Below, in pieces: positions 1-5,505 of a stretch of 8,152 nt of DNA; the stretch's first letter is position 1; each line of letters opens with the position of its first letter. Source of the DNA: Hungatella sp. UBA3402. GTDB lineage: Bacteria > Bacillota > Clostridia > Lachnospirales > Lachnospiraceae. The DNA lies in assembly GCA_002358555.1 (NCBI GenBank), contig DEPC01000099.1:1-8152 (forward strand). The letters run 5' to 3'. The notes below the pieces were generated by a model. It saw nothing but the letters and a program-made list of their open reading frames with translations, did no database searches and was not told where the DNA came from. A program made the position numbers and the translations under genes.

Positions 1-768
1 TGCACCACCTAAAGAATCCTGCATATAGCGGGTGCGGGCTTTTCCTCGGTTTTCATAATTTCCATAAGCTCGAAAAGTCAACCACATAGCTTTGATATAA
101 TAGAGTATTTTCTCTGGCTCTATAGCCTGTGCTACCTTCACTCCAAATTTAGGTTGATTTCCAAGTCCTCCAGCACTGTACACATCAAACTTGCCATCAG
201 AACGGGCAGCAAAGCCCAAGTCTCGATAGGTGGCATGAGGGATATTTTTTTCTGAGTTGGAGAAAGCTACTTTCAACTTGCGAGGCATTTTTTCAGCTTT
301 AATAAATGTCATTAAATAATCTCCAGCAGCTAAAGCCCATGGAAATACATCAAAGTATTCATCTTTTTCTACACCAGATAAAGGAGAGCACATCACATTG
401 CGGGGATAATCTCCTCCTCCTCCTAAAGTCACGATTCCTACATCTAGAGCTTGGTCTATAATCTCACAAACCGTATCAGGGCTAAGGTCATGAAGTTGGA
501 TTGTCTGACAAGTGGTAAAATGAATGCGAGGAATATGGTATTTGCGAATCATATTAGCTGTAAATTCTAATTTTTCTTTTGTCACCTGACCCGCAGGCAT
601 ACGGAGGCGAAGCATATTGGCTTTGCCACCTCTCTGTGCATAGCTTCCATAATATCCAGAAAAGCTTTTGTAAGCACTCTTATTTAGTTCTCCTGCATAA
701 AAAGCCTTTGTCTTTTCTTCAAATTCAGAAAGGTCTGGTTTCCAGGTCTGAGGGTCTATCAGTTTCAT
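1..768 (-). CDS. Siroheme-dependent nitrite/sulfite reductase, N-terminal 256 residues (3' end beyond window)
   Basis: Partial gene, open from the ATG at 766-768 to the window edge. The family carries out six-electron reduction of nitrite or sulfite in the cytoplasm with siroheme and a 4Fe-4S cluster. The visible part has a ferredoxin-like half domain (about residues 48-110, with MLRLRMPAG at 52-60) followed by the start of the siroheme/Fe-S domain (TLGGGGDYPRNV, 114-125). Basic residues that bind the anionic substrate in E. coli sulfite reductase appear conserved: R54 or R56, R123 in PRN, and K164/K166 in PRKLK. The cluster cysteines would lie in the missing C-terminal half. The start overlaps the upstream gene's stop in an ATGA, with a GGAAGGAG ribosome binding site inside that gene, which suggests translational coupling. 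Whether nitrite or sulfite is the substrate cannot be told from this half. The family call is secure. Confidence 0.9.
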   Translation of the reverse strand, partial: MKLIDPQTWKPDLSEFEEKTKAFYAGELNKSAYKSFSGYYGSYAQRGGKANMLRLRMPAGQVTKEKLEFTANMIRKYHIPRIHFTTCQTIQLHDLSPDTVCEIIDQALDVGIVTLGGGGDYPRNVMCSPLSGVEKDEYFDVFPWALAAGDYLMTFIKAEKMPRKLKVAFSNSEKNIPHATYRDLGFAARSDGKFDVYSAGGLGNQPKFGVKVAQAIEPEKILYYIKAMWLTFRAYGNYENRGKARTRYMQDSLGGA

Positions 769-1124
769 TGTTGTAGCATCTCCTTCCAATCTGCTTCCTT
801 AAAACCAACTAGGACAAAATCATCTCCAATAAGCAGAGGGCGTTTCACCAACATTCCATCTGTGGCCAAAAGCTGAAATTGTTCGTCCTCAGTCATGGTA
901 GGAAGCTTGTCTTTTAATTTCATTTCTTTGTAAAGAATTCCGCTGGTGTTAAAAAACCGTTTTAGAGGCAAACCACTTTTTTTATGCCAAACTTTCAGTT
1001 CATCTGCAGTCGGATTTTGCTCTTTGATAGAACGGTTCTTATATTCCAGATTTTTTTCATCCAGCCAAGCTTTTGCTTTCTTGCAAGTGGAACAGACTGG
1101 ATATTGTACAAATAGTAAATTCAT
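765..1124 (-). CDS. ArsC/Spx-family thioredoxin-fold protein (CxxC type)
   Basis: A 119-residue protein of the ArsC/Spx/YffB family. The N-terminus is a beta strand leading into YPVCSTCKKAKAWL, with the redox pair C10/C13, and the C-terminal part has the family hallmark TDGMLVKRPLLIGDD followed by VGFKEADW. Length fits the family. Members are called arsenate reductase-like, but many are Spx-like regulators or reductases of unknown substrate. No ars gene is nearby, so an arsenate role is not supported. I chose the ATG at 1122-1124 because GGAGG (1133-1137) lies 8 nt upstream; the longer frame starting at 1139 would begin inside that site. The stop TGA overlaps the start of the nitrite/sulfite reductase, so the two are co-transcribed and probably coupled. 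A role in redox or sulfur handling for that enzyme is inference. Confidence 0.88.
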   Translation of the reverse strand: MNLLFVQYPVCSTCKKAKAWLDEKNLEYKNRSIKEQNPTADELKVWHKKSGLPLKRFFNTSGILYKEMKLKDKLPTMTEDEQFQLLATDGMLVKRPLLIGDDFVLVGFKEADWKEMLQQ

Positions 1125-1132
1125 TATTTTAT

Positions 1133-1137
1133 CCTCC
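1133..1137 (-). promoter_or_regulatory. Ribosome binding site that decides the ArsC-like start
   Basis: GGAGG on the minus strand, 8 nt before the ATG at 1122-1124. The alternative in-frame ATG at 1137-1139 shares a base with this site, so it is unlikely to be used. Confidence 0.8.
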
Positions 1138-1149
1138 ATATTTAAAACT

Positions 1150-1159
1150 TGTTATAACA
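1150..1159. promoter_or_regulatory. 10-bp perfect palindrome TGTTATAACA in the ArsC-like leader
   Basis: Perfect self-complementary TGTTATAACA, 26 nt upstream of the chosen ArsC-like start and downstream of the best promoter candidate for that operon. The symmetry does not extend further. It could be an operator half of a repressor roadblock, but ten bases of AT-rich sequence can be palindromic by chance. Confidence 0.25.
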
Positions 1160-1192
1160 GTTCAAAGATTTAACCTATTACAACTCGCTACT

Positions 1193-1221
1193 ATTTTACA
1201 TGAAAGATGAAGAGTTGAAAA
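1193..1221 (-). promoter_or_regulatory. Candidate sigma-A promoter for the ArsC-like/reductase operon
   Basis: On the minus strand, TTTTCA (1216-1221, 4 of 6 to TTGACA), a 17-bp spacer, then TAAAAT (1193-1198, 5 of 6 to TATAAT). Transcription would start near 1186, giving a leader of about 60 nt. It is the best-spaced pair I found upstream of the operon. Confidence 0.45.
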
Positions 1222-1268
1222 GGGGGGAATCGGAATAAACTCAAGAAGAAACTTATATTTATATAAAG

Positions 1269-1283
1269 AAACTATCATAGTTT
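1269..1283. promoter_or_regulatory. 15-bp perfect inverted repeat (7-1-7), operator-like
   Basis: AAACTAT-C-ATAGTTT, perfect over both 7-base arms around one central base. Its last base is the first base of the TTGACA box of the candidate spmB promoter, a position where a bound repressor would block RNA polymerase. The 7-1-7 layout is that of Fur/PerR-type boxes, although the sequence is not the usual PerR or Fur consensus. The regulator is unknown. Confidence 0.45.
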
Positions 1284-1310
1284 TGACAAATGAGAGAATT
1301 TAAGTATCAA
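1283..1310 (+). promoter_or_regulatory. Candidate promoter for spmB
   Basis: Perfect TTGACA (1283-1288), 16-bp spacer, TATCAA (1305-1310, 4 of 6). It lies about 100 bp upstream of the spmB ATG. A sporulation-sigma promoter would be expected for a true spmB, but I found no convincing sigma-E or sigma-G match, so this vegetative-type promoter is tentative. Confidence 0.35.
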
Positions 1311-1406
1311 TTTTGTTATTTTTGAAGGCAAATTTTTGTTTCCTATGAAAACTAATACAGCTTTTGCCATTGAAATTATAATATCATAGAAAGGAATTCA
1401 ATATTT

Positions 1407-1931
1407 ATGAAAATAATTTTATATCTGTCAGATTATATTATTCCTCTAACTATATTTTATATTGTAGGATTTGGTTTATTGATGAAACGTCCTGTATATG
1501 ATGATTTTGTAAAAGGCGCAAAAGAAGGTGCCAAAACAGTTGCAGGAATCATGCCTACATTAGTAGGATTGATGGTAGGAGTAGGGGTTCTACGTGCATC
1601 AGGATTCTTAAATACATTGTCTGATTTTTTAGGTCAATGGACTCAAAAAGTTGGATTTCCCTCCCAACTGCTTCCAGTAGCTTTGATAAAATTATTTTCC
1701 TCCAGTGCTGCCACTGGTCTTGCTCTGGACATTTTTAAGCAATATGGTCCTGACTCAAAACTGGGAATGATGGTATCTCTGATGCTTAGCTGTACAGAAA
1801 CTGTATTTTATACTATGAGTATCTACTTTCTGTCAGCAGGAATCAAAAAAACTCGTTATACATTGCCAGGAGCCTTGCTAACTACGTTTATTGGCATTGT
1901 GATGAGTGTAGTTTTAGTGACGTATCTGTAA
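1407..1931 (+). CDS. spmB: Spore maturation protein B (nucleoside-recognition/Gate-domain membrane protein)
   Basis: A 174-residue integral membrane protein, close in length to B. subtilis SpmB (about 178). SpmA and SpmB are membrane proteins needed for spore core dehydration. Matching family features are KGAKEGAKTVAGIMPTLVG (36-54) near the first segments, VALIKLFSSSAATG (91-104) where relatives usually have an ALIR..SG(S/T)AA.G pattern, QYGPDSKLG (112-120), and TETVFYTMSIYF followed by AGIKK. About four or five hydrophobic segments are visible, at roughly 4-25, 43-65, 120-145 and 150-174. The ribosome binding site AAAGGA is 11 nt from the ATG, a little long. In most Firmicutes spmA lies directly upstream; here the upstream DNA is a 282-bp divergent intergenic region, so spmB is separated from spmA. 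The family call is strong; use in sporulation is inferred. Confidence 0.88.
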   Translation: MKIILYLSDYIIPLTIFYIVGFGLLMKRPVYDDFVKGAKEGAKTVAGIMPTLVGLMVGVGVLRASGFLNTLSDFLGQWTQKVGFPSQLLPVALIKLFSSSAATGLALDIFKQYGPDSKLGMMVSLMLSCTETVFYTMSIYFLSAGIKKTRYTLPGALLTTFIGIVMSVVLVTYL

Positions 1932-1938
1932 AATATAA

Positions 1939-1974
1939 AAATTTGTATTTTTTTGATAAAAAAATCCCAAATTT
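1939..1974 (+). terminator. AT-rich hairpin after spmB, possible weak terminator
   Basis: Nested inverted repeat 8 nt after the spmB stop: AAATTTG (1939-1945) with CAAATTT (1968-1974) and, inside, ATTTTTTT (1947-1954) with AAAAAAAT (1958-1965) around a GAT loop. It has almost no G-C pairs and no T tract after the stem, so intrinsic termination would be weak. Confidence 0.35.
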
Positions 1975-2001
1975 GTTAAGAGATTTATAAGGAATAAGTG
2001 G

Positions 2002-2030
2002 TTGCCCTGTTTGTCGAAATCATGTATAAT
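2002..2030 (+). promoter_or_regulatory. Sigma-A promoter for the marR-lipoprotein unit
   Basis: TTGCCC (2002-2007, 4 of 6), 17-bp spacer, perfect TATAAT (2025-2030). The start would be near 2037, about 93 nt before the preferred regulator start at 2130, leaving a leader long enough to fold. Confidence 0.7.
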
Positions 2031-2036
2031 TAGAAA

Positions 2037-2077
2037 GCACGTCTAAAAGTGCATAAGCTAACGACTTTTGTCGGAGG
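2037..2077 (+). other. Leader hairpins and unpaired-with-start GGAGG upstream of marR
   Basis: Two small stems, GCAC/GTGC (2037-2040 with 2049-2052) and CGAC-TTTT-GTCG (2062-2073), compete with a third pairing, AAAAGT (2045-2050) with ACTTTT (2064-2069). A strong GGAGG follows at 2073-2077, overlapping the second stem, yet no ATG lies at usable distance. A TTG two bases downstream would encode only seven residues and end in a TGA that overlaps the TTG at 2100. Short stems like these may be chance. Confidence 0.25.
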
Positions 2078-2129
2078 CATTGATTAGAATTAAGAAGCTT
2101 TGAAGAACCGTCAGATGAAAGGACCGACT

Positions 2130-2573
2130 GTGAACACGTACCAAACGTTGAATGAAGTACTGGTGAATCTGTTTCATGATATTATGGATATCGAACAGAA
2201 AGCGATCATCACTGATGAATATAAGGATTTGACCAACAATGATATGCATGTCATTGAGGCTATTGGAACCGATGATCCTAAAAATATGTCTACCATTGCG
2301 CATCTTTTATCTGTCACCGTAGGTACGCTTACAATAGCTATGAACAGTCTGGTAAAAAAGGGATATGTAATCCGGCAGAGAGGGACCCTAGACCGTCGGG
2401 AAGTCTATATCTCTTTGTCTGAAAAAGGAAGAAGGGCTTATGAGCATCATGCCAGATTTCACAAGGCTATGATTGACAGTGTCTCAGAGGAATTGAATCA
2501 GGAGGAATTGGAAATGCTGGTCAAAACCCTGTCAAAGCTCAACCGATGGTTCCGAAGCTGGCAAGACCATTAA
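2130..2573 (+). CDS. MarR-family transcriptional regulator, FabT-like
   Basis: A winged-helix DNA-binding protein of 147 residues from the preferred start. The whole chain resembles streptococcal FabT, a repressor of fatty-acid synthesis: YQTLNEVLVNLFHDIMDIE at the N-terminus, NNDMHVIEAIG, then the helix-turn-helix STIAHLLSVTVGTLTIAMNS (about residues 61-80), VKKGYV, the wing TLDRREVYISLSEKG, and HHARFHKAMI in the dimerisation helix. No fab gene is visible here, so its target is uncertain; local autoregulation and control of the lipoprotein behind it are inferences. Start choice: GTG at 2130-2132 has AAAGGA six bases upstream and gives an N-terminus like its relatives. In-frame ATG at 2115 and TTG at 2100 lack a well-placed ribosome binding site. 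The stop TAA at 2571-2573 merges into the next gene's AAAGGAGG. Confidence 0.88.
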   Translation: MNTYQTLNEVLVNLFHDIMDIEQKAIITDEYKDLTNNDMHVIEAIGTDDPKNMSTIAHLLSVTVGTLTIAMNSLVKKGYVIRQRGTLDRREVYISLSEKGRRAYEHHARFHKAMIDSVSEELNQEELEMLVKTLSKLNRWFRSWQDH

Positions 2574-2590
2574 AGGAGGATATTTTTATT

Positions 2591-3181
2591 ATGAAAAAAT
2601 TGGTCATGGGTTTTGTAGGAATCCTGATGGCGTTTTCATTGGCAGCATGTACGCCCACTCAGGTAACGGAATCAACTCCGCAGGCTGCCAGAGACCCAGA
2701 GGGAGTAGACCTTGAGAAAATTGCAGAGAGCAATGCAGCAATAACAAAAGGCCCAGATCTTTCAGCTCCTGTCTATGAGATGGCATTTATCTATTCTTTT
2801 AATGATGATGAAACAGGAATCCAGAAAGAATCTGTTGACTTAGAAGGTTTGACAGAACAAATTCTGGTGCAATGCCTGATTGAAAAAGGAGTTCTGGAAC
2901 AAGATACGGAGGCTCTTTCCTTTGAGATTGAAGGTGATGAAAAGGCTGGTCCTGGTATGACAACAAGTTCATCAGATAGCAAGGAGAGAATTGGGACTCT
3001 GAATTTATCTAAGATTCCAACAGCTGATGGAGCTAAGGAACAGGCTATGCTCAATGCTATTGGCAATACCTTTATTGAAAACTATGAGCTGGACAAGCTG
3101 AAGCTTCTGGTAAACGGAGAGAATTATAAGGGAACTTCTATTACTCATGGTGATGGAGATTATCTAGTTTTTGCCAATTAA
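2591..3181 (+). CDS. Small lipoprotein with a GerMN-like domain
   Basis: A 196-residue predicted lipoprotein exported and anchored on the outer face of the membrane. The signal peptide is MKKLVMGFVGILMAFSLAAC, with lipobox LAAC and modified cysteine C20. After an acidic linker, residues of about 58-185 look like a GerMN domain, found in spore germination and envelope lipoproteins: EMAFIYSF strand, LTEQILVQCLIEKG helix, GTLNLSKIP strand, QAMLNAIGNTFIENYELDKL helix, then KLLVNGENYKG. The domain match is by pattern and is moderate. The start at 2591 follows AAAGGAGG by about 10 nt and places the signal peptide at the N-terminus; an upstream in-frame ATG at 2546 lies inside the regulator gene and would bury the signal peptide. 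The 17-nt gap after the MarR stop implies one transcript. Its function is not known; a sensory or envelope role is inference. Confidence 0.85.
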   Translation: MKKLVMGFVGILMAFSLAACTPTQVTESTPQAARDPEGVDLEKIAESNAAITKGPDLSAPVYEMAFIYSFNDDETGIQKESVDLEGLTEQILVQCLIEKGVLEQDTEALSFEIEGDEKAGPGMTTSSSDSKERIGTLNLSKIPTADGAKEQAMLNAIGNTFIENYELDKLKLLVNGENYKGTSITHGDGDYLVFAN

Positions 3182-3197
3182 AATTTTTATTTACACT

Positions 3198-3271
3198 AAA
3201 GAAAGAGAGACTGTCTCAAAAATATTATCTTGCAATATATGAAGATAATATTTTTAGGACAGTCTTTCTTT
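3198..3271. terminator. Long hairpin between convergent genes, likely bidirectional terminator
   Basis: Arms 3198-3231 and 3242-3271 pair around a 10-nt loop: AAAGAAAGA with TCTTTCTTT, CTGTC with GACAG, a TC/AG step that does not pair cleanly, and AAAAATATTATCTT with AAGATAATATTTTT. The left arm carries four unpaired bases (3207-3210). The total stem is close to 28 bp, followed on the plus strand by TATTTT. It sits 17 nt after the lipoprotein stop and 26 nt before the stop of the convergent DUF885 gene, so it can end both transcripts, more clearly the plus one. It is longer than a typical intrinsic terminator. Confidence 0.8.
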
Positions 3272-3296
3272 ATTTTAATGAATACAACGATTTCCC

Positions 3297-5162
3297 TTAT
3301 TTGGACTGTTGTTCAAGCCACTGTTCAAAATATGGTTTGATTACTGTAAAAGGTGCAGGCCCAATATCTAGAAGAAAACGATTGAATTCTTTCAATACAA
3401 ATCTATCTTTTAAAACTCGTTCCGCCTGTTCTTTCATATGACGGATTTCTAAATATCCCACATAATAATCCAGATAATTGACTGGAGCACTGAGCATATG
3501 GCTGTAAATTTGGTCAGCAACACTGTGGTCACTGATATCATAAAATTGAGATAAATAATCATATACCTGTTCTTTATCCCAGCCATAATAGTTAATATTG
3601 ATATCCAAAAGGGCATGGAGGGCAAGAGTGGCAGAAGCATTATATGCTAGAACCTGCCCAAGCTCTGGACTCAAGCCATTGTCTGTAGTATAGGAATAAT
3701 TTTCCACATAGGTAGCCCATCCTTCGCTGTAGCTGCTAAAGCTTAGAATTTTTCTTAAAGGAGTATCACAGTTAGAGAGAAAATATACATTCTGATAGAG
3801 ATGTCCTGGATACCCTTCATGTGCCAAGGTTGTATACAAATCTCCTGCTGTTCCTACAGAACCTCCATTGATATAGATAACACAATCTTCATACCGGTCC
3901 ATAGGAGGAACTAAGAAAAAGGCTGGACTTAATGTATGCTCTAAGGAGGATGGAACATATTTGGTCGTGTAGGTACTGTGTTTTAGTTCTGGAAAATCAG
4001 CCAAGATTACTTCCTTTAAATGCTCTAAGATATCCCCAGGTTCTGTATAGGCAAAATGGTAATCATCAAGCTGATCGCCTAAGTCTTCATGGTCAACTAG
4101 AAGCTTTGACATAGCAATCAAATCATAGTTAATCTGTTTTTCAATCGCATCATGGAGTTGGTCAATCGTTTCATAGGTGGTTCCTGTAGAAGAATGAACC
4201 AGATATTCATAGTATTGTTTTCCCTCTGGATAGTAGCATAAGCCCTGTTCATTGGTACAGGTGCCTTTTAAATCTTTCAGTCCATTTAACAAAAGTTCAT
4301 AGGCAGGAATAAAATGATTGTTTAGAACCTCTAAATTTCGAGCTTTAAAGTCTGCTTTTTCCTGGTCCGTAAGTTCCTGCATGGCATCAATCCGTTCATC
4401 AAATGTAGCAGATAGAAAGTTATGCTCTGGTGCCAGCAAATAAGCTTCGCAGTCATTGACAATGGTATCAACACAGTCATCAGTCATAAAAAATCCGGCG
4501 GCTGACTTCTCTTTTTCAAAATCTAAAATCTGTTGATAATATTGGTCTATGGTGGAAAGTAAGGTCAAATAATCTTCGATATCTTGTTTTTGATAGAAAA
4601 TGTATTCGGCAAGGAGGACAGGAAGCTGTGCCTGAATACCTACTGTGGGAGCCAAAGGCTGATAATAGAGTTCAAGCCCTTTAAAACTGTCTTCTGCATT
4701 GTAAGAAGCCTCCAAAATTTTGTAGGTAAGTTGCTGGTCATCTGTGAGAAATTCCATAGGAATCGAATCCAGCATCGATTTTTCTTCTTTTTGCGTTTCC
4801 CAGGATTCCAACAGATGGGCAAGTGAAAATTCGCCGAAATTGATTTCACAATCTGTAATTCCATAGGCTGAAGGGTCTGCTAAAGTGTAATGGAGTCCTA
4901 GATAACCATCAGATACCTGCTCACGGAATAAATGGTCACATAATTTATCAAAGGCAGCTTGTGCCTCTTTCGCTTCTGGAGAATCTCTGTTCACTGGCGG
5001 CTGGGCGGTATCAGAAGGAGAATCTGGTTTTTCTTTAGAAGAAGCAGTATAGGTTTCATAAGTTGTCTCTTGCCTTGGAGAGCTGCGGGCACAAGAGCAG
5101 AGAAGGGAAATGATTAGAAGCAGAGGAAAAAGAAGATAATATCTGTGGTTCATTTTGTTCAT
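3297..5162 (-). CDS. DUF885-family lipoprotein, putative zinc metallopeptidase
   Basis: A complete 621-residue protein. A type II signal peptide (hydrophobic residues 8-21, then LCSC with C24 as lipidated cysteine) predicts anchoring outside the membrane. A low-complexity S/T/P/E-rich linker covers about 25-65, and the DUF885 domain fills the rest. Key sites are HEGYPGH at 448-454, the family's metal-site signature, and EGWATYVE at 480-487, whose glutamates could complete the site. The conserved end GPAPFTVI is at 601-608. The family is widespread and often annotated only as DUF885; a peptidase activity is likely from the motifs but the substrate is unknown. The start ATG at 5160-5162 has GGAGG (5170-5174) 7 nt upstream; the second Met, residue 4, has no better site. 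It is monocistronic here, ending against the long hairpin and transcribed divergently from metG. Confidence 0.9.
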   Translation of the reverse strand: MNKMNHRYYLLFPLLLIISLLCSCARSSPRQETTYETYTASSKEKPDSPSDTAQPPVNRDSPEAKEAQAAFDKLCDHLFREQVSDGYLGLHYTLADPSAYGITDCEINFGEFSLAHLLESWETQKEEKSMLDSIPMEFLTDDQQLTYKILEASYNAEDSFKGLELYYQPLAPTVGIQAQLPVLLAEYIFYQKQDIEDYLTLLSTIDQYYQQILDFEKEKSAAGFFMTDDCVDTIVNDCEAYLLAPEHNFLSATFDERIDAMQELTDQEKADFKARNLEVLNNHFIPAYELLLNGLKDLKGTCTNEQGLCYYPEGKQYYEYLVHSSTGTTYETIDQLHDAIEKQINYDLIAMSKLLVDHEDLGDQLDDYHFAYTEPGDILEHLKEVILADFPELKHSTYTTKYVPSSLEHTLSPAFFLVPPMDRYEDCVIYINGGSVGTAGDLYTTLAHEGYPGHLYQNVYFLSNCDTPLRKILSFSSYSEGWATYVENYSYTTDNGLSPELGQVLAYNASATLALHALLDININYYGWDKEQVYDYLSQFYDISDHSVADQIYSHMLSAPVNYLDYYVGYLEIRHMKEQAERVLKDRFVLKEFNRFLLDIGPAPFTVIKPYFEQWLEQQSK

Positions 5163-5222
5163 AGTGTGTCCTCCATTTTTTGATTTTTTTTAAAGTGTGT
5201 ACCTCTTAATATTGATTGCTCA

Positions 5223-5402
5223 TATTCAAGAACGCCTTCGGTGTTCTTGTGGCAGTGTGCGGGTCAGCTCAATCTTCCTTTCCGTATATCTGTCTGCCAT
5301 CCGCTGGAGGTATATCAGATGGGGGATTGACTCTTGTCACGGATACAGGCAAGCTGTTCACCGCCTAACAGCGGGAGTCATTCCTATCTGATATATTGAA
5401 TA
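5223..5402. repeat. GC-rich structured island with nested inverted repeats, identity unknown
   Basis: By hand count 5231-5380 is about 53% GC against 21-27% on both sides. Outermost are inverted 7-mers TATTCAA (5223-5229) and TTGAATA (5396-5402). Inside are a hairpin CAAGAACGCC/GGTGTTCTTG (5227-5249) with a TTC loop, TGGCAG (5250-5255) with CTGCCA (5294-5299), TATATCAGAT (5311-5320) with ATCTGATATA (5386-5395), TGACTC (5328-5333) with GAGTCA (5375-5380), and GCTGTT (5353-5358) with AACAGC (5367-5372). A further pairing, TCAATCTTC with GGGGATTGA, competes. No frame has a convincing gene. It could be a small RNA, a MITE-like or REP-like element, or a remnant of transferred DNA. No flanking target duplication is visible. 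Confidence 0.5.
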
Positions 5403-5444
5403 GTATAATTTATATTTTCCAATAATACAACTCATGAAAAAAGA

Positions 5445-5473
5445 TTGACGAACCGTATTTTACAGGGTACACT
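5445..5473 (+). promoter_or_regulatory. Sigma-A promoter of metG
   Basis: TTGACG (5445-5450, 5 of 6), 17-bp spacer, TACACT (5468-5473, 4 of 6). Transcription would begin near 5480, leaving a leader of about 26 nt that holds only the AAGGAGGAG ribosome binding site. Used alone, this promoter leaves the structured island outside the metG transcript. Confidence 0.6.
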
Positions 5474-5505
5474 AAAAACAGTCTATTTTTCAAGGAGGAG
5501 AATTT

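Larger units (their letters stand above)
5163..5505. other. Divergent intergenic region (343 bp) between the DUF885 gene and metG
   Basis: No gene is supported here. The left edge (5163-5222) is about 27% GC and should hold the promoter of the DUF885 gene, but I see no well-spaced -35/-10 pair there. The centre (about 5223-5402) is a GC-rich self-complementary island, described separately. The right part (5403-5505) is AT-rich and carries a perfect TATAAT at 5404-5409 without a good -35 box, then the better metG promoter. There is no T-box motif in front of metG. Confidence 0.6.

Noticed and set aside
765..1124. True arsenate reductase assignment
   Set aside because: The protein has the CxxC form, common in Spx/YffB-type relatives, and no arsenic-resistance neighbours; the family name does not establish the activity.
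946..1173. Plus-strand 75-codon frame opposite the ArsC-like gene
   Set aside because: Antisense shadow of a well supported family gene, with no ribosome binding site.
1330..1400. Sporulation sigma-E promoter for spmB
   Set aside because: Only a partial ATACA core near 1360 was found, without a matching -35 element at the right spacing.
5226..5300. Minus-strand frame of 24 codons in the structured island, rich in Arg, Glu and Thr
   Set aside because: It reads like protein but has no ribosome binding site, is very short, and sits in a palindromic block; at most a remnant of an older gene.
5363..5369. GCCTAAC, matching an integron attC core half-site
   Set aside because: No matching GTTRRRY partner at the other end and no integrase; a chance 7-mer.
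5197..5391. Plus-strand 64-codon open frame across the same island
   Set aside because: No ribosome binding site; codons follow the hairpins and the translation (many R, W, H, S) resembles no family I know.
5403..5505. T-box or SAM-type riboswitch in front of metG
   Set aside because: No TGGNACCGCG-type antiterminator sequence, and the best promoter leaves a leader of only about 26 nt.
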